Assembly: GCF_021130785.1 (NCBI RefSeq)
Contig: NC_060213.1
Coordinates: 135,856,001 to 135,920,000, forward strand
Direction: 5' to 3'
DNA: 64,000 nt
Source of the DNA: Homalodisca vitripennis
Taxonomy: Eukaryota; Arthropoda; Insecta; Hemiptera; Cicadellidae
The translations under genes and the position numbers were made by a program. Numbering within the stretch: the first letter of the stretch is position 1; each line of letters begins with the position of its first letter. Below are positions 46,876-56,690 of this stretch, piece after piece. The notes under the pieces are model-generated. The model was not told the origin of the DNA, did not search any database, and saw only the letters and a program-made list of their open reading frames with translations.

Positions 46876-47098
46876 TAAAGTAAAGCGAAGTAAACATGCC
46901 TTATTTTACCAGGCGAAGTTAGGGCTAAGAAGCCCTCTCTAACACTCAACCTGGGAGCCAACGGCTTAAAGGTGACTTCCAAACCACCACCAATGGCCGG
47001 GCAGGCGGGCTGCTTACAAGGACAGGATCGCTCAGCGGTCACCCATCCAAGTAGCACCCACGCTCTACATTGCTTGATCGGTTATCTTGCGATAATTA
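46876..47098 (-). mobile_element. 5S-rRNA-derived SINE, copy 4 (5'-truncated)
   Basis: Reverse-complemented, it begins within ttatcgcaagataaccgatc and runs through gcaatgtagagcgtgggtgc, the C-box-like ttggatgggtgaccgc, the body, and cgcctggtaaaataaggcat, to a tttacttcgctttac tail. The first part of the head (ggcgcagtg...) is missing. Confidence 0.82.
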
Positions 47099-47990
47099 AG
47101 GCCGTATCATAAGTTTCTTGATAAATTACTTCATCCGAAATAACAAGTTTAGGTAGATTTCTATAATCTGACTATTTCTATCTATATTGCTGAATCCCAA
47201 AATCGCTTGGTCAGTGAAAGTAATGATTCCTTTGGTAAGATTTTTTGTAATATGATTCCTCAATCATTTTTTAATATTATAACATTTTTAATTTTTCGTT
47301 TTTACCCCTTTACCGATTTGCTTAAAGGTGATGGCAGATGTTTAAAATGTCGAACATGAAAAGTTACAGCTATCGGCATAGAACAAAGCAGAAAATTGTG
47401 TTACAAGAATTCTTAAATAACGTTATCTTCAACTTTTGTACTATGCATTTTTTCTTGAAAGATTTAAATATGGTGGTTGCATAAAGCTTACATAAATACA
47501 AAACATAGATCAAACTCAGAGTAATAAGAATAAAACACAACTCCTGAAAAATGCACAAATTTTAATCACAATTTTAACTCCACACACCCGGTTGAATGTA
47601 ACTTGTATTAATTCATGGTAAAACGAAGTATAAACTGAACAAAATTGAAATCAAATTTGGAAATTTTGATAAACAACTACTTAAAATACACCTCTCGAGG
47701 AGGCAATGAAAACATAAGTGTACAAAAAGCACAGTGGGATCGAAAAGTAAACAACCTAAAATTGATTGATGAGTTGTAGTTCAAGTGATGATATTGGTAT
47801 TAAATATTATGGCAACTCTTTCGCCCGAAATACACGACCCGCCTATGCTGAAACAGTCCCTGCGTAACAAAACTACTAAAATGTAGTTATTTTCGCTTAA
47901 AAATGGCGTTCACGTTCATAATTTACTATCTAATCGGTTTTATCATAACTTAGTAGATAAATTGTCCAATACAGCTTCGAGTATTTACTG
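47099..47990. other. No gene recognised
   Basis: AT-rich DNA with no recognisable repeats or frames. Confidence 0.4.
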
Positions 47991-48260
47991 GAATGTAAGG
48001 CGCGCCACCCGGGGCAATGAGACGTGTCAGATCACGTCGAAACATGTCAGGCCACGTGCTACGACATGTCTAAACATGCCACACAGGTAACCGTTCGGCT
48101 GACAGGCGTGTAGCGCTGGGACGCAATGTCTCATTTGACAAGTGGCAATAATCTCATACACCGGAAACTCCATAATGTGCTCGACACCGGAAACTCCGTA
48201 TTCTCGATAGTCTGGTTCTTCGAGAAGCATGGGATTTAGTCACCCGTCCCAACTGCTCTT
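47991..48260. other. GC-richer block with clustered ACATGT/CACGTG palindromes
   Basis: Within 48020-48082 lie acgtgtc, cacgtc, acatgtc (48041), cacgtg (48053-48058), acatgtc (48064) and acatgcc (48074). CGACATGTCT and AAACATGCCA lie directly adjacent (48062-48081), resembling paired RRRCATGYYY half-sites of p53-family factors with one mismatch each. A second local repeat, acaccggaaactcc, occurs at 48159 and 48184. A regulatory role is only suggested. Confidence 0.3.
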
Positions 48261-48474
48261 AGTAGGTTATGCTTTTGTGCTTTACCCGGTCAAATACATA
48301 CAGTGATTTGAGTCCAACCAGGCGCTGTAACTTCAAATGAGGTATTGTTATGGAGAATGTTGACCATCACTATATAGTAGAACCACTCTTCTCTTTTTGT
48401 CTTCTAGGCCAACTACAAAGTGGTTATTGTGGTGGTAAGTGCAGTGATTTGTTTTTATAAAGTGTAAGTTTTAG
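48261..48474. other. Spacer, no gene
   Basis: No feature is recognised before the PLE-type tail cluster. Confidence 0.35.
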
Positions 48475-49095
48475 AGTTGAGTTGACACACATGGTCTTGT
48501 GCTTCCTTACTTATGCGTGTCACAACGCTCTGGTATGATTTGTTTATTTTAACATACATTGTATGTGTTTGTATTGTTTATGCCTGCCGTGACGATTGCC
48601 ATTGGCTAGTGCCCTCTGGTCAATCGTAGGTGGTTAGTAGACGAATGCAGACGTATTGTGGCCTGTATTCTGTAGTTCAGTTTTAATGATTAGTGTTGTG
48701 ATTATTTTTTATTAAGTGCATGTTTAAGAATTAGTGAAGTTAACAAACAACATGGTGGTTGTAATTCCTGACTTAGGCGTGTCACAACGCTTTGGTATGA
48801 TTTGTTTTTTTTAACCTAGTTTGTAATTATGTATTAGGTTAGTTCTTTACCTGATGAAGAGATCAGATTGCAGATCTCGAAACGTAGTGTTACTGATTTT
48901 TTGTTTCACTGAACTACGGCGAATGTCCGGAAAATCCTGTTTCGTTCGTTGTATGTGTGTTAGGTTAGTTATCTGAGGACAATATCAGATTGCAGATCTT
49001 GAAACGAAATGCTACTGATCTTTTGCACCACTGAATGAGTGTCCGGAAAAAATCCTGTTTCCTTCACAATCCTTCCATCGTCAAAAACAAATTTC
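48475..49095 (+). mobile_element. Tandem PLE-type tails in plus orientation
   Basis: Three partial copies are stacked head to tail. The first (48484-48565) has only the upstream part (cacatggtcttgtgcttcct, acaacgctctggtatgattt). The second (48715-48945) has the same upstream part plus a full tail with CTGATGA, helix II GAGATC...GATCTC, GAAACGTAGTG and gaatgtccgg. The third (48955-49095) starts inside helix II and runs to the terminal cacaatccttccatcgtcaa with aaacaaatttcaaac. Direct stacking of partial units is known from Penelope-like elements. No protein is encoded. Confidence 0.7.
48842..48895 (+). ncRNA. Hammerhead-like core in PLE-type tail
   Basis: CTGATGA (exact consensus) is followed after one A/U by a six-pair helix II (GAGATC ... 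GATCTC), then GAAAC. Helix III could be only two pairs before a GTT triplet, or absent, and no clean helix I is evident. The core is therefore suggestive, perhaps acting in dimers or already degenerate. The same arrangement occurs at 21178, 52800-52835 (minus), 56078-56113 (minus) and 62575-62612 (minus). Confidence 0.4.
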
Positions 49096-50694
49096 AAACA
49101 AAAAATTACATTTACGTTAAATTTGATGTTTTAATGTTAATTGACTATTTTTAAGCTTTGTATCAAACCACCAATATCTCTGAACTGTCTAAGTAACATG
49201 ATGCCCTATTTCAATTTGAAGAAGTGAGTATGGATGTTTCTGAAAGCGGCCTAACCGATTTTTTGTTTGGAAGATATTTTTATACTAAATCCACAGAGCT
49301 GTAAGGCAACTTCCCTACGCACAAAAAAGTAGAATCTTCAGGAATTATTTAATGGAATTATAATTTTTAATTTAATACAATTATTAAAATGGCATTTTAA
49401 AGTATTTTTACTCACAAAAATATATTTATTTTAAGTAGAAACACATTTTACATCATGCAGATACTGTAAAACTCATTTTTTATCTTCAGTGCCTAAAATT
49501 TTCCACTTCAAATTACTGTAAATCTTTATGGACTGATCGAAATGATACTCTACCTATTCTCCCTTTAGTGAAATGTAATTCAAGGACTATGAATTAAAAA
49601 TCTACCGTACCAACTTAACGTCACCTACTCATCGTATAATGTTAAAGAAATGAATAACAGCCTACCACCTATTACATTCTAATCGTAATTATATTCGTGA
49701 TCGTGCAGAATACAGGATAACATTGCTGCCTTCTACATTAGGACATTTGGTTAAACAAAACACTTGGTGTCGTAAGTACAAATCGATGGCAGAGTTGATC
49801 AATCCAATTCTGTAAAAGCATCATGGACATGCACAGCGATAATCTAATTTCGCAGTCATTCTTACAGCTACCTTTTATAGTTTGAACATCCGTATAATTT
49901 ATAGTGTTCCGTAGAAAATACAAGGCGATATTACTATACAACAGACCATTTTTCAAAAAGATGACCGCTTTCTAAGTTAGGGAAAATTTCTTTTAGTACT
50001 GACAGTATACACATAACGTAACTATGGTGGGAAGAGTTGATTCAATGCGAATGTTGAATTTAGCTCCCCATAGTGCAGCGCCTGGAATCTGACGTTCCAC
50101 TAAGAGGAAGGTGAACTGAAGATTTACACTGACAGCATAATTGTACCATCAAAATGTTATTTTCATATTTACATCCAACTTCAAAAGAGTTTTCACGATG
50201 GCTTTCAGAAGGTCAATTTCCAGATAGGTGTTCTAGAATATTTACAGGATTAAGATAAATGCAAATATTACAGACTGTTGAAAAGTCTGTGTTTTCTGAA
50301 GTTCAGTTATCATACGACACACGATGTTATGTTCCAATTGCTCGAATGACCTTAGCTTCTCACCTAACTCTCAATTAAAACTGATTAATCTTAAATAATC
50401 TTTATCTTTGCAAAACCGGGTTTTTACATATTCATGATGTGCCCTACAATGGCCATAGTTAAAAATTCTATTTGAGTCTTTCCAAATGATCAACGGATGG
50501 AGAAGTCTCGCTTGTTCCAAGAAACAGAAGAGTGGTGCTGGTGCTTCCCTGTCAGTCAATGGTGGGCGTTTCTACTTTTTTCTCAAAATCATTGCTGGTC
50601 ACTTCAGAAAGTTTTTTGACACTCGTCGTACCTCAGCTCACCAGTTAACGGATCAACGTCTTCTTCTCGGGGATTATCACTGCTACTGTACCTG
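49096..50694. other. No gene recognised
   Basis: 1.6 kb of AT-rich DNA. Frames of up to 72 codons have no motif. 50480-50690 is GC-richer and leads into the 58-bp minisatellite. Confidence 0.4.
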
Positions 50695-52412
50695 TCCCTA
50701 GCCTTCAACAAGGGCCTCACCCAATATCTTCTGGGGCCTCTTGGACAGAGGCTAGCTAGCCTTCAGCAAGGGTCTCGCCCAATATCTTCGGGGACCTCTT
50801 CGACAGAGGCTGGCTAGCCTTCAGCAAGGGTCTCACCCAATATCTTCGGGGACCTCTTGGACAGAGGCTGGCTAGCCTTCAACAAGGGTCTCACCCAATA
50901 TCTTCGGGGACCTCTTATACAGTGGCTGGCTAGCCTTCAGCAAGGGTCTCGCCCAATATCTTCGGGGACATCTTCGACAGAGGCTGGCTAGCCTTCAGCA
51001 AGGGTCCCACCCAATATCTTCGGGGACCTCTTGGACAGAGGCTGGCTAGCCTTCAGCAAGGATCTCACCCAATATCTTCGGGTACCTCTTGTACAACAGT
51101 GGCTGGCTAGCCTTCAGCAAGGGTATCACCCAATATCTTCGGGGACCTCTTATACAGTGGCTGGCTGGCTAGCCTTCAACAAGGGTCTCACTCAGTATCT
51201 TTGGGGACCTCTTGTACAGTGGCTGGCTAGTCTTCAGCAAGGGTATCACCCAATATCTTCGGGGACCTCTTATACAGTGGCTGGCTGGCTAGCCTTCAAC
51301 AAGGGTCTCACTCAGTATCTTTGGGGACCTCTTGTACAGTGGCTGGCTAGCCTTCAGCAAGGGTCTCACCCAATATCTTCGGGGACCTCTTGGACAGAGG
51401 CTGGCTAGCCTTCAGCAAGGGTATCACCCAATATCTTCGGGGACCTCTTGTACAACAGTGGCTGGCTAGCCTTCAACAAGGGTCTCACCCAATATCTTCG
51501 GGGACCTCTTGTACAGTGGCTGGCTAGCCTTCAACAAGGGTCTCACCCAATATCTTCGGGTACCTCTTGTACAACAGTGGCTGGCTAGCCTTCAGCAAGG
51601 GTATCACCCAATATCTTCGGGGACCTCTTGGACAGAGGCTGGCTGGCTAGCCTTCAACAAGGGTCTCACCCAATATCTTCGGGGACCTCTTGGTACAGTG
51701 GCTGGCTAGCCTTCAACAAGGGTCTCACTCAGTATCTTTGGGGACCTCTTGTACAGTGGCTGGCTAGCCTTCAGCAAGGGTCTCACCCAATATCTTCGGG
51801 TACCTCTTGTACAACAGTGGCTGGCTAGCCTTCAGCAAGGGTATCACCCAATATCTTCGGGGACCTCTTATACAGTGGCTGGCTGGCTAGCCTTCAACAA
51901 GGGTCTCACTCAGTATCTTTGGGGACCTCTTATACAGTGGCTGGCTAGCCTTCAGCAAGGGTCTCACCCAATATCTTCGGGGACCTCTTGGACAGAGGCT
52001 GGCTAGCCTTCAGCAAGGATCTCACCCAATATCTTCGGGTACCTCTTGTACAACAGTGGCTGGCTAGCCTTCAGCAAGGGTATCACCCAATATCTTCGGG
52101 GACCTCTTATACAGTGGCTGGCTGGCTAGCCTTCAACAAGGGTCTCACTCAGTATCTTTGGGGACCTCTTGAACAGTGGCTGGCTAGCCTTCAGCAAGGG
52201 TATCACCCAATATCTTCGGGGACCTCTTGTACAGTGGCTGGCTAGCCTTCAGCAAGGGTCTCACCCCAATGCCTTTGGGGACCTCTTGTACGGTGGCTGG
52301 CTAGCCTTCAGCAAGGGTCTCACTCAATATCTTCGGGAACCTCTTGTACAGTGGCTGGCTAGCCGTCAGCAAGGGTCTCACCCAATGCCTTCGGTGACCT
52401 CTTGGACAGTGG
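50695..52412 (+). repeat. Minisatellite, 58-bp unit (variants 60-62), about 29 copies
   Basis: The unit is ccttcagcaagggtctcacc, caatatcttcggggacctct, tggacagaggctggctag. Variants add aac (gtacaacagtgg) or cggt (ggctggctggctag), and one type reads ctcactcagtatctttgg. Variant types recur in blocks: the atctcaccc variant at 51060 comes back at 52018 with the same following sequence, a spacing of about 958 bases. Long frames in the array are by-products of the repeat. Confidence 0.95.
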
Positions 52413-52744
52413 CTATGACACAGGCAGCCGCAACAATTATTGCGTCTTCTTTGTCCAGCATCATTGACACTACTGCCTAAACCTTCACGCCAATTCTTTG
52501 ACAAGTTTTTCAATTGTTGCTCTAAATTTGAGAAGAGCACCTCTCGTGCAACTTCAACGCCATCCCAGACAAAATTCTCAGATGGTCATAACAATCGTCA
52601 GTTATGAGTCATATAATCGCCTGTCAGCATCCAAGGGACGAGTATATTCCCATCTCACTATGTGATGAACATCACATGGGGGATTCACATGATGTTACAA
52701 GTTGTCAAGGATTCCATCGAAACGTTATTGGTAAATAAGAGTTG
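52413..52744. other. No gene; palindrome at 52660-52677
   Basis: Unique sequence after the array. ATGTGATG-aa-CATCACAT at 52660-52677 is a perfect palindrome with a two-base centre, resembling a dimeric transcription-factor site. No gene is seen. Confidence 0.4.
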
Positions 52745-53395
52745 TGAAGGAAACAAGATTTTTCCGGATATTTGACATCGTTCAGTGACTCACTACGTTT
52801 CAAGATCTGCAATCTGATCTCTTCTTCAGGTAAATAACTAACCTAACATATAATTACAAACCAGGTTAAAATAAACAAATCATACCGGAGCGTTGTGACC
52901 TGCCTAAGTCAGGAATCACAACCACCTTATCGTGTGCCAACTTCACGAACTCTAAAACGTGCACAATAAAAAACTAAACAGAACTACAGAATACAGGTCA
53001 CAATAGGTCTGCATTCGCCGACCAACTACCCACGACTGACCAGAGGCAAATAGAAATGGCAATCGTCACGGCAGAAACAAGATGGTGACATAAAAGGAGA
53101 GAACAGGAGAGGGATTTATTTTATTATTTGTTCATGCTAGATGAACTTCTTAAAACCATAGCGTGACTCCGCATTAGTTTATTCCAAATATCTAATCCGT
53201 TTGAAAGGAAATTAGAAAAGGAAATTAATCGTGGCTACATACATTACATTGGCAGACCAAACAATTAGTCAAGTATCAGTTTGCAAATTCTGAAAAATTA
53301 ACTAAAAAGAAAACAGATCACTGAATTATGGCAAATGTCGGAAAATCCTGTTTCCTTCACAATCCTTTTATTGTCAAAAACAAATAAATGAGTTC
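52745..53395. mobile_element. PLE-type fold-back unit with internal sequence
   Basis: The minus tail (52745-52840: tgtgaaggaaacaagatttt, hammerhead-like core reversed) is followed by the element's upstream region in minus orientation (52841-53070: tcataccggagcgttgtgac, acagaatacaggtcacaata, ggcaatcgtcacggcag), matching 48590-48840. The unit closes with a plus-strand tail (53315-53395: tgaattatggcaaatgtcgg, cctgtttccttcacaatcct). Flanks share aaataa...gagtt on both sides, a possible but imperfect target duplication. Confidence 0.6.
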
Positions 53396-54107
53396 ATAAA
53401 TTACAGTTCACAATATAGTACTATCTACCTCCCGTATACTGTCTATTACACAAAACTATAATTAAATCCACGTATCCGCCACCTTTTCCTACTTCCGTCA
53501 GTGAACTCAATATACCAAATAATACGATTGGTTAGAAACTGTATCACGATATTGTTACGGGGCAGGACTCTTGATTCTGGAGGACGGAATGGGCGCCAAA
53601 TTCCTCTAAGGGAACATTACATATTTGTAAACAGCCCTACAATAAGTACACAGTTACTTTTACTCGCATTTCGTGTTTATAAAATGGCATTATTGTTCAG
53701 GGAGCGCATAGGTTACAATTTGCAGTGTTTACACAACAAATGTTACTGACAAGTAAAACGGTGTACACTACATTACGTGTTTAGTCATTTAAATAAAACA
53801 TTCAAACGGGTTTGCAGTGCTTAGTGCCAACACGACACCACTTGTACGACAACTACAGCTGATCCTTCAAGTTTGAAACTTGATGGCACATTTTCGCGAA
53901 GAGTATTCAAAGAGAGGGCGTGGTTAATGAATACAACTGGGTGATATTTTTACAGACACCTTCTGAACAACACTTATCTATAATGTCGCGCAACACGTGT
54001 GACTTTATCAGACACGGTACAACAACAGTATCGTGCCAGAACTTGAAAATTCCACTATTTACATTCTGATTGTCCATGATAAGTCGAACTGTACCTTTTT
54101 CGGAACA
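53396..54107. other. No gene recognised
   Basis: Mixed sequence with an 82-codon frame at 53501 lacking any motif. Confidence 0.35.
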
Positions 54108-54740
54108 AGTATAAGTATTCGAATACTTTTTCTTACAGACAAGTCTAGACTTGTCTTACTTCCTTCCCGCAATCCATTGCTTCTTGCTTATTTGGAATTA
54201 CCCTGCCAAAAAGGTGGTAAAATCCTTTGCCTTTTGTGCTTCCTGCAAACATGTCTTACCCATGATTTATGAACTTCAGAAAAAAAATTTGTTGACCTGC
54301 CATTTCAGTCCTGTCTGAAAGATTCTTTTCTACTGCAGGTTTTGTCACCAATGATCGAAGAAATAGATTGAAGCCAAAATCCTCAATCGTGTTTTGTTGT
54401 TACACAATATTAAATAAACATTAATTTTTGTATTTGTTGTTTACAAATGTATTTATTAATTTAATATTTTTACGATTATACAATTTGTCAAGTTTGAAAA
54501 TTTTTAAATACCTATTCAAAATTATGAATCTCTCCCGAATTATTTTTTTCATAGTCTAGAGATACATATATACATAACACTCCAATGAATACATGAATAT
54601 GAATACAAATACAGCAATTGAATATTTTATTTGAGTATTATTAGCCCAAACGAATGAATACTGTAGGTTTGAATTCGATTCTTCCAGAGAAATAGTTCTT
54701 TTTTTTAAAGTATTCCAATACTACTTCGGGGCGCTTCGTG
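54108..54740 (+). mobile_element. Older, degenerate relative of the 42-kb hAT derivative
   Basis: It starts in gtattcgaatac repeats, keeps the ccttttgtgcttcctgcaaa and cccatgatttatgaacttca blocks, a decayed dimerisation region (cctgtctgaaagattctttt, gatcgaagaaatagattgaa), and ends in aaagtattccaatac. Reading frames are broken by stops. The outer agtgatgggagaatc ends are lost. It includes a 20-base perfect palindrome centred at about 54146. Confidence 0.7.
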
Positions 54741-56011
54741 ACAAGTTTGAAGGTTCCCCAAAAAGAATTAGGGTTTATTAACCTATTTTTATTATTTTAA
54801 CTGCTTGACTTTTCTACGGATACCAAGTACCAGAATATTATCAGAGACCGTCTCCGTTATCACCACAGCAGGTATACAGTGTGAGGCAGACCACCTGTAC
54901 ATGGTACAGCGGCTAAACCGAGGAACCTACTTTATTCGTTTCAACGAAAACCCCCATATTTCGCTTCCAAATAATTTTTAACGCCCAAAAATATAAAAAA
55001 ATGGCACTATAGGAGAAGAGGGTAAGGATTATTTCTGTAAGATTTGAAACTGTGAAACACACAACTTTGACATTTTGATCGACCCCGAGAAGCGAAATAA
55101 ATTAAAACTTTCTTCAAAATAACCAGTGAATAAGAGACATTTAAAATCAGGTACGCCTCAACCAACCCACACATATGAAAATCTCTTCAACATTTTCCCT
55201 TCCCTCTCCCCCCCTCAACCCTCCAAAAGTTCAATTCTGAGGTATTATTGGGTGTTAACAATTATTTTCCCGAATTCTTTGTGGTCGAAGTATGGGGGTT
55301 TTCGTGAAAACGAAGAAGGTTTCTCGGTTCAGCCGTAATACATCACGTACAGATGATCTGGCTCACCCTGTACATACGTTGCTCTACGGTATAATGCACT
55401 AGTTACCCCACAGCACTATAACCTATTGTTAGAATGTGCCATGTACCTCCGCGCACCCGTTCGTTCATAGCAACAACGTTTCAAATAGAAGATTCCAATT
55501 AGCAGTATAAGAGTAGCAGAAGAGCGGCAGTTACGGTGCTGATAACGAGGTAATGGAGACAATGGAGTGATAACAGAGGTCGATACCTGCAGCGTTTATT
55601 GCGAGCAGCGATAGCAACCCCATTCCGCTTACAGAGTCAAGGCGACTTCGTGAACTTGAACTGCATTCCAACTCCGGTGTTCCACATTCCCTGATTCAGA
55701 AACAATTCCGACTTTCCAGTGTTACAATAGTTTATCTACAACTGTTCTGACTTCTTAGATTATAACAATTTCTTTATTGCAGTAAAACAATTGTACATTT
55801 TATTGCAAGCGTCGTTATAGTACAAATATAAAAATAACAATTCCTGTTACATGATAAAAACTATTCGCTCACTCATTTCGCAATTATCGGATCCAGATTT
55901 TATGTGGACTTATAATATTCCAGTGGCGCGTCAGAAACCTATCAACAGAATAAAACACACCCAACACCAAAAGGCGTTTTAAACGAGCTTAATTGAGTGA
56001 AATTTCGAATT
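54741..56011. other. No gene recognised
   Basis: Mixed sequence. 55430-55720 is GC-richer and repeat-free. A 70-codon frame at 55126 has no motif. Confidence 0.35.
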
Positions 56012-56445
56012 AAGGGAACAGGATTTTTCCGGACATTTGCCATTGTTCAGTGAAACAAAATAAATCAGTAACACTACGTTTCGAGATCTACAATCTGATC
56101 TCTTCTTCAGGTAAACAACTAACCTAATATATAATTACAAACTAGGTTAAAATAAACAAATCATACCAAAGTGTCGTGGCACGCCTAAGTCAGGAATCGC
56201 AATCACCATGTTGTGTGTTAACTTCACTAACTCTAAAACACGCACTTAATAAAGAACTAAACACAACACTAATTATTAAAACTGAACTACAGAATACAGG
56301 TCACAATACGTCTGCATTCGTCTACTAACCCCCTAAGACTTACCAGAGGCCAATAGCAAATAGCAATCCCAGAAGAAAACGAGATCAGATTGCAGATCTC
56401 GAAACGTAGTGTTACTGAACAATGGAAAATATCCGGAAAACAGAT
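56012..56445. mobile_element. PLE-type fold-back unit
   Basis: The minus tail (56018-56115: gggaacaggatttttccgga, then the reversed hammerhead-like core gagatctacaatctgatctc, ttcttcaggtaa) is followed by the upstream region in minus orientation (aactaggttaaaataaacaa, acagaatacaggtcacaata). A short plus-strand tail follows (56384-56445: gagatcagattgcagatctc, gaaacgtagtgttactgaac). It abuts a truncated LINE end on the right. Confidence 0.65.
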
Positions 56446-56690
56446 TTTGAATGTTTTTAAGCATTTCAGGAAGACCATTGATTAGTTTGGCACCGAATTG
56501 TTTTTGACGCCGAACAAAAGCTGCTGTTCTGTGTTGCTGTAGTCTATAGCTGCCCCTACCCCTTGTCTTGTGATTGTGAACCTCCATACCCCTCACCAGA
56601 GAACACTTTGAGAAGCAGTACAGAATCATCTCGAGAATATATAGACTGGGTAAAGTCAGCAACCTGAGCTCCCTGAAAGCACCATTTCAA
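56446..56690 (-). pseudogene. LINE ORF2 C-terminal fragment
   Basis: The minus strand reads FRELRLLTLPSLYILEM, then HNHKTRGRGSYRLQQHRTA and FGAKLINGLPEMLKN, the same C-terminal order as the relics at 40850-41100 and 30164-30480. The frame is cut off near 56446, where the plus-strand PLE tail begins, so the LINE C-terminus (F..S.DEF) is missing. One insertion probably interrupted the other. Confidence 0.65.

Noticed and set aside
51031..52480. Frames of 66-125 codons with tryptophan-rich repeats
   Set aside because: By-products of the 58-62-bp minisatellite; unit length changes shift the frame from copy to copy.
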